Shown: positions 1 through 8,458, numbered from the stretch's first letter. The stretch: DNA of 35,796 nucleotides from Leuconostocaceae bacterium ESL0958 (GCA_029433265.1 JAQTHT010000015.1:1-35796), one strand, 5' to 3'. Numbers and translations: made by a program. The notes: generated by a model from the letters alone, not told the origin.

Positions 1-89
1 GGCCCATGAAATTACATCACTATCGCACACCATTGGCAGTTTTTGCGGGGCGTTCGAATTAAACTTGTAATCTGCCAAAATAATAAAAT

Positions 90-479
90 TTATTCATCCA
101 TACTTTCGTATGCTTTTTCCATAATTTTAAGTTTATACGATGATTTAAAATGTACAAATAAATACATCAAAGACATTAAAGTAAACAGGATAACTTCAAT
201 CAAAAAAGGCGTCTTATTTGAAATTCTTTTGTTAATTGATATAGCCAGCGATAGCGCAGACATGAACAAAGGAATTGTTACCGACATTATATTTTTTATG
301 GTTAGTACAGTACAAGAAGCTCGTACGATATAAAATTCTAAAAGTTTTTTAGAGTATTTATCTCTAAACGTTTCTATTGATTTTTTGTATTTATCATATT
401 CCTTTCTAGTTCGTTGTATACGTCGCCTCTTTTTAGCTAATTTATATTTTAATATTTTTCTTTGTACCAATTTAAACAC
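90..479 (-). CDS. Small basic coiled-coil protein with two predicted membrane segments
   Basis: This 129-residue protein is not one I recognise. Residues 1-55 are very rich in Lys and Arg and look like a long amphipathic helix or coiled coil. Two hydrophobic stretches, at about 61-83 and 92-111, are probable membrane helices separated by a short basic loop, and a short charged tail follows. The start is GTG, with GGGAG seven bases upstream. The gene begins only 25 bases past the terminator hairpin after res, so it is read either by read-through or from a weak promoter overlapping that hairpin. Base use is AT-rich, like the two HEPN-type genes upstream of mod. The layout of a cytosolic helix followed by two membrane helices resembles small membrane effectors in defence loci, but this is only architectural similarity. 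It could also be an unrelated island passenger. Confidence 0.55.
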   Translation of the reverse strand: MFKLVQRKILKYKLAKKRRRIQRTRKEYDKYKKSIETFRDKYSKKLLEFYIVRASCTVLTIKNIMSVTIPLFMSALSLAISINKRISNKTPFLIEVILFTLMSLMYLFVHFKSSYKLKIMEKAYESMDE

Positions 480-504
480 TATAAAGCTCCCATCACTTAT
501 TTTT

Positions 505-541
505 AAAAAAAAGACTAATCCAAAATTGAATCAGTCTTTTT
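505..541 (-). terminator. Terminator after res
   Basis: On the minus strand a 12-bp stem with two G-T pairs (arms 528-539 and 510-521) and a 6-base loop is followed by eight T. It lies directly after the res stop codon. The plus strand also ends in a short T run, so it may work in both directions. Confidence 0.8.
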
Positions 542-547
542 ACGTAG

Positions 548-3421
548 TTATCTATCCAACCCTTTCAAAATCTCTTGCACTTCTTCTTTCTTCGTTACCT
601 TCGCCCAACGAACATTCAAATTCTTGAAGAAATCCTTTTGAGAAGCAACCGCGATCTTTTCAGAATCACGTAGTCCAACATTGCCAGCTGGCTTTGCTTC
701 AATCAATAGGAATAAGTTGTCCTTTGTAGCATAAACAAAGTCCGGTGTAGTTGTTCCACCCACATAAGTGGGCACTTGAATGGCCCGTCGTGGAAGTTTA
801 CCAAAGACTTTAACGTTTTCACCGGGGTCAAGTTGTGCAATTTTTTGTTCAGGATCTACACTATCCACGTAGGTTTCTTCAAAAAGGTTTCGTTGGTCTT
901 TTTCTGATTCAGCGGGAATATCCCCTAAAGCACCCTGCGCAATGGCATCCACAAAGTGGTCGCCCTTCAAAACAGAAGTCGAAGCTGACATATCCAAGGG
1001 ATCATAGGAATAGCGAGTGGCATAATTTTCCATAAAAATTCTTTGCCAGCTTGATACAACCTTAGACAGTGTTCGTTCATTGATTTTTTTATCAATGTTT
1101 TCAACACCTTCCAAACGCTTTACAAACTGGCTGTGGATAATCTTTGTTGGCAAGTTCGTCTGTTGGTTGATCAAACGGATAAAGCGGTTGTAGGCCAAGC
1201 GTCCAATATCTCCAAGGTTTTCAACCTCTTGGAACTTAGTCGTAAAGGAAAGGGCATCAGGCTGATCACCCTTTGCCATCCGCTGCACATTGACCTCGAC
1301 CGTCTTATTATCATCAAAGATTTCATCGGCTTTAATCGCTTCATAGAAGAGCTGTTCCAGTTGGGCTTCTGGAATCCGATCAAAGACAAGCATGTACCGT
1401 CTTGATAGTTCTTTCCAAAAGTCTTTAATCTGGTTCCAATTCGACTGAACTAGCTTAACTTTATGATCAAAGCGCGGATTACCCTTCCGAACCTTCTTAG
1501 TTACCTGCTTCTTTGGCAAAAGCTCTTGGATAGCTGATCCATCGAGGACGTTCCAGTCATCATCAACAAAGTTTTCATCGGCCAAACGGTTCAAAACGGC
1601 TCGCTTGTGTTCACCATAACCACTTTGTACCAACTTCTCAACGACTTCATCACTGATCTTTTCGTTATCTGGCACTGCCACAGTCGCATCACCATTGATT
1701 TCAGAAAGCAGACGATCTGCAAAGTCCTTTTCAGAAGAATCGACAACAAAGTTCAACCACCATTCTTGCTTATCTAAGCGGTTACCTTCCACGTCAACTG
1801 GCAAACGCAAACCACGTCCGACCTCCTGCAGCTTACTTATTTCTGAACCGGAACTTCTTAACTTAGCAATAGTAAAGACATTAGGATTATCCCATCCTTC
1901 ACGAAGCGTCCACTGAGAAAAGAAGAAACGCAAAATATTCCAGTCCCCATGCTCATCTTTCAAACGCAAGGACTTATTCTTATTACGCAAAATAACATCA
2001 ACTTCTTCTGCGACTTTATCATCTGCCTTCTTACTTTGGGCATCGCTGGCAAAATACCCACCATGGGCGTCGGCCAAATGATTCAAAGTCACTTGCAAAA
2101 ATTCCTTGTAACTTGGATCCGTCTCTTTTTCAATCAACGTTTTCAACTTAGCAGACAAAATTTCTTCAAAAGTATCTTTCAACCATGTATGACCATCACC
2201 CCGATCACGGTAGGAATCGATATTATCAATGAAGAAAAGCGCATTAGTCTTTACTGGGAAACCTTCCCGCAAGAAGTTCTCACGTTCTGACTCGAAGTGA
2301 GCATCCAGGGCCTGCTGTATCAAAATTTTTTGGTAAGAGTCGGTATAGACATCGGCTACCAGTTTCATTCCTTTTTCCACTTCCAAAGAGTTTGAAAGCA
2401 GTCCCTTTTCTTGGTAAGTTAAACCACCTTGGAAGCGTGAATCAACTTCTGCTAGTTGATCCCCTTTCTTCACCTCAAAAAGTCGTCCCTGACGTTCCAG
2501 AACCAGTTTATCCTTTGTCGTATTCTTGACAGTGTAGCTATCGGCCGCATCAGCACCCTTTGGCGTGTAGACGGCCACTCCTTTGACCAAACCCTGGTTA
2601 AAGGAATCTACAGCATCTAAATCGTACTGTGGTTCACCGCGAAAATAATCGGTTAATGTGACTTTATTCTTTCCACGGCCCTCGGTTACTTCTGGGAAGG
2701 TCGCCCCAAAACGAACAATCATCTCTGGCTTGAGCTTCTCTTGAATGTTTGTATAGGAACTCTTATCACGTTTAATCCGATGCGGTTCATCAATAATTAC
2801 AATCGGACGAGTTTTTGCTATCATATCGACGGGGGAAGAATCTCCTCCAAATAAGTTTGCTTCATAATCCTTTTTAAATAAGGAAGAACTGTTTCGATCA
2901 AGAAATCCCTTATCGTTCAACAGCAAAACCTGAATCTGATTCTTATCGTTCAGATCTGCTTCTGCAAATTCTCTAATGGCATTTGGAATCTCTTTGCGCC
3001 CCTTTTTACCAAAATCACCGGCATTGACTAAACCAACATTGATTTCAGTCTTGGGGAAAAACTTTCTAAAATGTTGCTTAGCATATTCCGCCGTTAGGAA
3101 AGAGCGCGCCCCTTCTTTGATTGCAGCACTTGGAACAACCACAATAAACTTAAACATACCCATCTTCTGATGCAGCTCGTACATCATTCGGGTATAGGTG
3201 TAAGTTTTACCCGTTCCCGTTTCCATTTTGACATCAATAAAGTTAGATTCGTTAAAGGCTCCCTTAATCAAGGGATTAGCATAAGGTGAATCAGCGTTCA
3301 AACCATTCTTATCAATCTGCTTACCAAAATCACGACCTGGAAACTTGTCCATGATCGCATGAATCGCTGCTTGTTGGTGTGGTAACTCAACAAGGTTAAT
3401 TGATAATTGTTTCTCTACCAT
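548..3421 (-). CDS. res: Type III restriction enzyme, Res subunit (helicase-nuclease)
   Basis: This 957-residue protein is the motor and nuclease subunit of a type III restriction-modification system. With Mod it hydrolyses ATP and cuts DNA carrying unmethylated, oppositely oriented recognition sites. Visible motifs in order are the Walker A box METGTGKT (66-73), the DEPH box VIIDEPH (208-214), which is typical of type III and related SF2 helicases, and the motif VI-like QEVGRGLRLP in the second helicase domain. A C-terminal PD-ExK nuclease site follows, PD at 893-894 and EAK at 908-910. The length is usual for Res and all key residues are present, so the gene looks intact. Its ATG shares one base with the mod stop (TAATG), which implies translational coupling. 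Confidence 0.95.
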   Translation of the reverse strand: MVEKQLSINLVELPHQQAAIHAIMDKFPGRDFGKQIDKNGLNADSPYANPLIKGAFNESNFIDVKMETGTGKTYTYTRMMYELHQKMGMFKFIVVVPSAAIKEGARSFLTAEYAKQHFRKFFPKTEINVGLVNAGDFGKKGRKEIPNAIREFAEADLNDKNQIQVLLLNDKGFLDRNSSSLFKKDYEANLFGGDSSPVDMIAKTRPIVIIDEPHRIKRDKSSYTNIQEKLKPEMIVRFGATFPEVTEGRGKNKVTLTDYFRGEPQYDLDAVDSFNQGLVKGVAVYTPKGADAADSYTVKNTTKDKLVLERQGRLFEVKKGDQLAEVDSRFQGGLTYQEKGLLSNSLEVEKGMKLVADVYTDSYQKILIQQALDAHFESERENFLREGFPVKTNALFFIDNIDSYRDRGDGHTWLKDTFEEILSAKLKTLIEKETDPSYKEFLQVTLNHLADAHGGYFASDAQSKKADDKVAEEVDVILRNKNKSLRLKDEHGDWNILRFFFSQWTLREGWDNPNVFTIAKLRSSGSEISKLQEVGRGLRLPVDVEGNRLDKQEWWLNFVVDSSEKDFADRLLSEINGDATVAVPDNEKISDEVVEKLVQSGYGEHKRAVLNRLADENFVDDDWNVLDGSAIQELLPKKQVTKKVRKGNPRFDHKVKLVQSNWNQIKDFWKELSRRYMLVFDRIPEAQLEQLFYEAIKADEIFDDNKTVEVNVQRMAKGDQPDALSFTTKFQEVENLGDIGRLAYNRFIRLINQQTNLPTKIIHSQFVKRLEGVENIDKKINERTLSKVVSSWQRIFMENYATRYSYDPLDMSASTSVLKGDHFVDAIAQGALGDIPAESEKDQRNLFEETYVDSVDPEQKIAQLDPGENVKVFGKLPRRAIQVPTYVGGTTTPDFVYATKDNLFLLIEAKPAGNVGLRDSEKIAVASQKDFFKNLNVRWAKVTKKEEVQEILKGLDR

Positions 3422-5274
3422 TAGTTTCGTACCTCTACCTGAATATCAAAGTCCTTATCCTTCAAGATTTTAATATTAGTCTTCAACTCCATCATAGCTT
3501 CAAAGGTCAACGCATACTCACTAACAATAATTGTGTTCAAGTTAAAGCTATGTTTACCTAACTCGTTCAATAACTGCTTTGTCGCTTCTGAATCCCAAGT
3601 GTTTTCAAAAATATAAAGTACAGATCCAGCAACATAGTAACCTGTACCATGGCTGAATCTCTTCTTCTCAACCGGCTCATCAAACTTATAACCATCAGCC
3701 GTCATCCAAGTAGTCAAAAGCGTATCAACGCCCCCCGGAATATCGGTAACCATGTCATCAGTCAAAACCACATCGGAATCAAACTTTTCTAACTTATCCA
3801 ATGTATCTGCCTGAACATTTTCGACCGTGTAGTGCTTATAACCTGAAGTATCCCCAATATTTTCGGCAGCCTTCTCAATACGAACGCGAGAAATTTCATC
3901 AATTGTTTTGAAACCAGCTTTAGCAGCCGCAGAATCAGTAGCCAATCCTTCCGGCAATTGAACCATGATATATTGACGTTCTCCACCATCTTTTTTGTTC
4001 AACTGAATTACAGCATCAGCAGTAGTTGCGGATCCGGCGAAGAAGTCCATAACTAGGGAATCTTTCTCTGTTGCAGTAGCTAATAATTTTTTTAGTAAAA
4101 TAATAGGTTTTGGATAAGAAAATACAGCACTGTCCTCTCCAAGTGTCTTTTCTAAATCAGTTCGTCCAACTGTAGTTCCACCGTAGTTAAGTATGCTTAA
4201 CAAATAAGTAGTTCTTCGTTCATCCAATGGAATGATCAAACGAGGTTGTTTATGCCCATCTGAACCCCAAAAGATCAGATCCTCAGCAATAAGTTCATCA
4301 ATTTTTTCTTTTGACCACTTCCACTGTTTAGTAAACACATCTCCTGAAGGATTAGTAATAGAGTAATAATTCTCATGATCAGTTCGTGCATTTTTTTCAT
4401 TGATAGCCAAATTTGCAGTCTGAAACTCATTTTCTCGACCCGCTACGGCTTCATGTATCTTTTTAAATTGTTTCTTTTTACCATTTTTATAGGCAACCTG
4501 GACGTATTCATGCACATTTCTGACATGCTTAACTTGCTTAAGATCTCCAGATTTACCTTCTGCATTTTTATTCCAAATTAGCGTTTCTGAATTTTCTTCA
4601 CCGAAGAGATCGTCCAGCATCAACTTCAAATTAGCTTGTTCGTTGTCGTCAATAGAAACGAAGATAACGCCATCATCTTTTAAAAGCTTACGAGCCAATA
4701 CTAAACGAGGATACATAAAAGTAAGCCAAGCCGAATGTGACTTTTTACCTTGCTGATCATAGCGTTCTTTAAATTCTGTGACTTCCTTTTTGTCGTTAGG
4801 ATCTACGCCAAATTCTACCAACATATCATCAGTGACTTGGAATGAATCAGGATAGACAAATCCATCTGATCCTGTATTATAGGGTGGATCAATATAAATA
4901 AAGTCAACCGAATTTGCGTAATTCTGGCGTAAATGGCGGAGAACTTCCAAATTATCACCAGTAAAGAACAAATTTTTACTCTTTTGGTTAATATCTTTGC
5001 CATTATGATAATCATCTGAAATAATTACAGAAGTAGGCCGCTCACCTACTTGACGTTTAGCATAATCTTTTCCGATGAAATCAAGCCTATATCCACTTGT
5101 CAATTCGGTTGGATTAGCTTTTCGAAGTTCTGCTTCAAATTTTTTTATATCGAAACCACTATCGTTAAAGAACCGCGGCAGCTTCTCCCTGAGTTCTTCT
5201 AAAAAGCTAGTATCTGCTTCAACATGTTTGTTGAACTTTTTGTTATCTTTTAAACCTTTTTCTAAATTTGTCAT
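3421..5274 (-). CDS. mod: Type III restriction-modification methyltransferase, Mod subunit
   Basis: This 617-residue protein is the DNA adenine-N6 methyltransferase and specificity subunit of the type III system. DPPYNTG (129-135) is the catalytic motif IV and FAGSA (412-416) is the AdoMet-binding motif I. The order of catalytic motif before AdoMet motif marks the beta class, as in other type III Mod proteins. The stretch between them, about 225-380, holds the target recognition domain. That part looks more AT-rich than the flanking gene, consistent with exchange of recognition domains, although I did not compute this. I see no simple-sequence tract that would make the gene phase-variable. 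Res follows with a one-base overlap. The start is ATG with only a weak GGGG upstream. Confidence 0.95.
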   Translation of the reverse strand: MTNLEKGLKDNKKFNKHVEADTSFLEELREKLPRFFNDSGFDIKKFEAELRKANPTELTSGYRLDFIGKDYAKRQVGERPTSVIISDDYHNGKDINQKSKNLFFTGDNLEVLRHLRQNYANSVDFIYIDPPYNTGSDGFVYPDSFQVTDDMLVEFGVDPNDKKEVTEFKERYDQQGKKSHSAWLTFMYPRLVLARKLLKDDGVIFVSIDDNEQANLKLMLDDLFGEENSETLIWNKNAEGKSGDLKQVKHVRNVHEYVQVAYKNGKKKQFKKIHEAVAGRENEFQTANLAINEKNARTDHENYYSITNPSGDVFTKQWKWSKEKIDELIAEDLIFWGSDGHKQPRLIIPLDERRTTYLLSILNYGGTTVGRTDLEKTLGEDSAVFSYPKPIILLKKLLATATEKDSLVMDFFAGSATTADAVIQLNKKDGGERQYIMVQLPEGLATDSAAAKAGFKTIDEISRVRIEKAAENIGDTSGYKHYTVENVQADTLDKLEKFDSDVVLTDDMVTDIPGGVDTLLTTWMTADGYKFDEPVEKKRFSHGTGYYVAGSVLYIFENTWDSEATKQLLNELGKHSFNLNTIIVSEYALTFEAMMELKTNIKILKDKDFDIQVEVRN

Positions 5275-5451
5275 AACGTATACCCCATTTTTACTATGTC
5301 TTCATTGAGTGTAACTGAACACATTCTATCCGGATTACTGTGCAAGTTAAATAATATGTTCTTCAGTTCATTCAATCTTACTTCCTACCGGTACCAAGAA
5401 AAGTATCTATTACGATTAGTAATTCGCTTCCATCTCTCAAAACATTTTATT
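5275..5451 (-). other. Gap between the unknown HEPN-like gene and mod
   Basis: These 177 AT-rich bases separate the 425-residue gene from mod. I see no convincing promoter: a TAGAAT at about 5324-5329 has no acceptable -35 box. I also see no intrinsic terminator. A short perfect inverted repeat (ATTAC, 5-base loop, GTAAT) lies at 5409-5423. The mod genes may therefore be co-transcribed with the two upstream genes. Confidence 0.4.
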
Positions 5452-6729
5452 CTATTTTTTTAATACTGTCTGATACTTGCGATTATAGTAAAACATTGCT
5501 ACTACATATTGAAAATATATACTACGATTAGTCTCACTATCGCCATTCTCGTCAATAAAGTGAATGTCCAATTCTGGTTCCTTCTTACAGAGTCCGTCTA
5601 ATTGTTGTAGTGCAAAGACACTGTTAGCATTGATACCATTGAAGCGGTTACTTTCCTCTGTACTCGAAAGTAAAACATCAACATCTCTATTTTCGTTGGG
5701 CTTCAAATAAAGATTTATTTTTTCTTGGGAATAATTCGTTGAAAATTGAGCTTTTCTGGCTAAAATTGTTAAATTTGGTTTTAGTAATGCACGTACTTTG
5801 TTAATCGAATTATCCTTATCATTCAAAACTGTGGATACGCTAAACTCCATTTGTTGAAGTTGTTTTTTATATAGCAAAATACAATTTTTTATATACGTTA
5901 CTAAGTCACTTCTATGCCATCGTTTAGCAAATTCCAGTAATTCGTATAAATCGCCTAACGGCCATGAATCCTCACAGATTAGTGAAGGATAACGTTTTAA
6001 TGTTTCGTTACATAGTAATGCAAGATCATGTTGATTAAATTCGGTTGATAATTCAATATGACATTGTTTATATTCATTTTCTTTTTCAGCAATTTTCCTG
6101 AGTAAATAATCATTTACTGGACCCATCTTATCTTCAATAATTCTCGCAATTTCAAAAACTTCTTCATCAAGGTTTATTGGTTGATTCCGAGAACATTTAA
6201 TAGATAACTCTTCACCTTGATAACAAATTTCTTTCAATAAAAAATCTGCTCCATTATACTTATCTCTATTAAAAAGTGAACTATAATTATCATTTAAATC
6301 GACAATATCCTCTAACCAAACCGTTCCATCAAATCCATATTTTTCATGACGATTAGTATTTAAGGGATGCGCAATTGATAAACTTCGAAACGCTAAAAAC
6401 CGATTAATTACATCTTGAGTACCATCTTTTTTACTCTGTTCTTTTACCTCATTCGAGATGTTCAATAATTTTGTTAAGCAAATAAAAGTATCTAACAATG
6501 TATCCACTTTAACCATCAACTTATAAAAAGAATCAATACTAAGGCTTTTTGATACATATTTCTGATGTAGAGTATCTACATCTTGACTTGCAAGTTCTAA
6601 ATAAATATTAGCTGCTTGAATATGACTAATTAATTCTCTATCATTATCTGGGAATAGTTCCATATATCGATACAATATTTCACGAAAACGTTGTAAATTA
6701 GAATACTCCATTGTATATGTCTCTGTCAC
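5452..6729 (-). CDS. Unrecognised protein with a HEPN-type R-x5-H motif
   Basis: I do not recognise this 425-residue protein. It is rich in predicted helix and has no membrane segment or signal peptide. FRSLSIAHP places Arg115 and His121 in the R-x(4-6)-H spacing of HEPN ribonucleases, preceded by a helix at about 63-112 that could be the other half of a HEPN fold. A cluster, TNRHEKYGFDG (125-135), follows. The C-terminal half (about 200-425) matches no domain I know. The start is GTG, chosen because AAGGA lies at a good distance; an ATG six codons later is possible. It begins 39 bases after the ApeA-like gene, so both are probably on one transcript. The sequence is strongly AT-rich, as expected for an acquired gene. 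RNase activity is inferred from the motif alone. Confidence 0.6.
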   Translation of the reverse strand: MTETYTMEYSNLQRFREILYRYMELFPDNDRELISHIQAANIYLELASQDVDTLHQKYVSKSLSIDSFYKLMVKVDTLLDTFICLTKLLNISNEVKEQSKKDGTQDVINRFLAFRSLSIAHPLNTNRHEKYGFDGTVWLEDIVDLNDNYSSLFNRDKYNGADFLLKEICYQGEELSIKCSRNQPINLDEEVFEIARIIEDKMGPVNDYLLRKIAEKENEYKQCHIELSTEFNQHDLALLCNETLKRYPSLICEDSWPLGDLYELLEFAKRWHRSDLVTYIKNCILLYKKQLQQMEFSVSTVLNDKDNSINKVRALLKPNLTILARKAQFSTNYSQEKINLYLKPNENRDVDVLLSSTEESNRFNGINANSVFALQQLDGLCKKEPELDIHFIDENGDSETNRSIYFQYVVAMFYYNRKYQTVLKK

Positions 6730-6768
6730 GAATAATCCTTTCTACTCAATTTTTTTCGATCGTATCCT

Positions 6769-8028
6769 TTATAAAGCTGTCAATTTATTTATTAAAACTT
6801 TTTGAAGAATATTTTTAAATTTTAACAAATCTGGAACTAAGTCGATTTCATTATCATAAGCTCCCTTTTCATTACCGTGAATAATGAAATCTCTTCTTTC
6901 TTTAATACGCTGATAAAATGACAAATTATCTTCAAAAGGTTTATCCAAAATCTTGTTTAAAAATTGTAACTTTTTAACTGCGTCTTGAACTTGCTTGCCA
7001 TTTTCAAATTTTTCTGCTTTAAAAAAACTTTCAACAGCTGATACCAGTGTTATTAACTGCGGTTCGACTGGTATATTAAATCTTTCAGTCATCAAAATAG
7101 TATCAGCAAATCTTTGAAATTCTATGTCTAATAGGTATTTTTCAAAAATATGCTGCATATTATCCTTAAGAAAATCGTAATTAATTGGGTAATCAAATTT
7201 TTCAGAAAAATTATTATGAAAAACTACCGGTTGACTTACAAACCAATTTTCTGCATCTTCGGCATTTTTTACGTCCCCTTTTTCATCTGTCAGCATATTA
7301 TTCAACAATATTTTTTGAATTCCTATTTTTTCTCCCATTGCTATCTGGAAAAAATTTCGTATTTTTGTTGATAAATCAAAAATAAAATCACGCGTTTGAT
7401 TTTCTTTAAAAACCAATCTCACAATGAGTGATACAGTTTTATTAAGACTATACCTCTCAGTTTTGTTATGCCATTTGGCAACAATGTTCAAACTAAATTC
7501 ATTTTCCTTATAAAATAAATTATTAAAAGTAATATCTGATATATCCTTTGGATCTTGTCCAACTGTGAATGTTTTAAACCAATATTTTAAATTTCCTATA
7601 TCGACTTCTGCTACATTAAATTCGTTACTTTCAGGTAATTTTTTCTGAATTGAAAAATCAAAAATATCCCACGATGAAGTTTGACCACCAAATTGACTAT
7701 TACTAGCAAAGAAGCTACCCGCTATATTCAGGTAATTTCGAATTACAAAATTTAATTTACCATCCCAAGACCTTGCATACCAAGTTCCGCCTTGTTCATG
7801 ACTTTTTACTTTTTGGACTTCTCCATTTTCTAAATTAGTTTTGTTATCATTTGGATAAATATTTAGTTCAAGAATATTGCTCCCATTCTTTCGAGTTAAA
7901 ACACCTGCAGCACTTCTTTGACTACTAACACCGTATATTCCACGAAATTCAGTTAAAGTATCAGTAACCATCACAGGAAGAGTAAAATCATCAAGCATGC
8001 TTATTTCACTAAAATTTTTATTTAGCAT
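6769..8028 (-). CDS. ApeA-like protein: beta-rich N-terminal domain plus C-terminal HEPN RNase domain
   Basis: This 419-residue protein resembles the ApeA anti-phage family, in which a beta-rich N-terminal sensor-like domain precedes a HEPN domain thought to cut RNA and arrest infected cells. Residues about 1-220 are beta-rich, with spaced Gly and aromatic residues as in ApeA N-terminal domains. The last 110 residues are helical and contain RRDFIIHG, giving the HEPN motif Arg379-x4-His384. The reading frame is open ten codons further, to a GTG at 8058. I chose the ATG at 8028 because AAAAGGAGT sits five bases before it and the -10 box lies just upstream of the GTG. It is the first gene of the island and is followed 39 bases later by the second HEPN-like gene. 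Family assignment is from remembered pattern, not a profile search. Confidence 0.65.
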   Translation of the reverse strand: MLNKNFSEISMLDDFTLPVMVTDTLTEFRGIYGVSSQRSAAGVLTRKNGSNILELNIYPNDNKTNLENGEVQKVKSHEQGGTWYARSWDGKLNFVIRNYLNIAGSFFASNSQFGGQTSSWDIFDFSIQKKLPESNEFNVAEVDIGNLKYWFKTFTVGQDPKDISDITFNNLFYKENEFSLNIVAKWHNKTERYSLNKTVSLIVRLVFKENQTRDFIFDLSTKIRNFFQIAMGEKIGIQKILLNNMLTDEKGDVKNAEDAENWFVSQPVVFHNNFSEKFDYPINYDFLKDNMQHIFEKYLLDIEFQRFADTILMTERFNIPVEPQLITLVSAVESFFKAEKFENGKQVQDAVKKLQFLNKILDKPFEDNLSFYQRIKERRDFIIHGNEKGAYDNEIDLVPDLLKFKNILQKVLINKLTAL

Positions 8029-8063
8029 AATACTCCTTTTTATGACGTTAAAATCCACGTAAT

Positions 8064-8099
8064 TGCACTTATTATAACAATTGAAATTCGAAAGCGTTA
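8064..8099 (-). promoter_or_regulatory. Extended -10 promoter of the ApeA-like gene with repeated operator-like motif
   Basis: TGTTATAAT (-10 hexamer 8071-8076) forms an extended -10 box. No good -35 box lies 17 bases upstream. The 10-mer GCTTTCGAAT occurs at 8086-8095, inside the spacer, and again at 8132-8141, which suggests a regulator-binding site. Start of transcription should be near 8064, giving a leader of about 36 bases before the ATG. Confidence 0.6.
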
Positions 8100-8427
8100 A
8101 CTAATTAGACTTTTTTATCGAATACTTTCATATTCGAAAGCTAATTAAATATTTACCAACCAAAATTTTACTAAAATATTGATTTATTTTCCCTACAATT
8201 AACTAAAATCAATGGCATCCACGAATCTTGACGAACATAGTCCCTAGCTATCAACCAAAATATGTAAAAAGTTCATTTACTGAAAAAAATCAATTGTAGA
8301 TATTGTTTGTTATTTCATTTTTCCTCCTTATCCGATATAGATCTACTTGCTCAAGATTTGTACGACACCATTAACAAGAAAAACTCAAAGCTAATTACTT
8401 ACTAGCGATGTTAATTATTCACAAAAA
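8100..8427. other. AT-rich intergenic region between fic and the defence island
   Basis: About 330 bases hold no convincing gene. On the minus strand a strong ribosome-binding site (AAGGAGG near 8325-8331) precedes ATG AAA TAA, a two-codon frame. This could be the remains of a lost gene or a regulatory mini-ORF. A second 10-base GCTTTCGAAT copy is at 8132-8141. The region marks the edge between the Fic gene and the AT-rich island. I see no tRNA, integrase or clear attachment repeats. Confidence 0.45.
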
Positions 8428-8449
8428 AAGAAGAACCCGCCGATTCTTC
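8423..8449 (-). terminator. Terminator after fic
   Basis: An 8-bp stem (arms 8442-8449 and 8430-8437, one T-G pair) with a 4-base GGCG loop is followed by seven T on the minus strand. It begins ten bases after the fic stop codon. Confidence 0.8.
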
Positions 8450-8458
8450 CTTTTATCT

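Noticed and set aside
33-78. Inverted repeat TTGGCAG ... CTGCCAA near the left edge, as possible attachment site or insertion-sequence end
   Set aside because: The arms are only seven bases, no matching copy is seen at the other end of the island, and no integrase or transposase is present.
1949-2290. Plus-strand frame of 113 codons antisense to res
   Set aside because: It lies wholly within res, has no ribosome-binding site and no recognisable content.
3421-5274. Phase-variable repeat in mod
   Set aside because: I looked for tandem simple repeats in the frame and saw only short A/T runs of normal length.
5409-5423. Short perfect palindrome before mod as operator
   Set aside because: With arms of five bases and AT-rich content it is expected by chance in this region.
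8250-8380. Minus-strand open stretch of about 26 codons overlapping the strong ribosome-binding site
   Set aside because: It has no start codon at the right place and no recognisable product; it may be a relic but cannot be supported as a gene.
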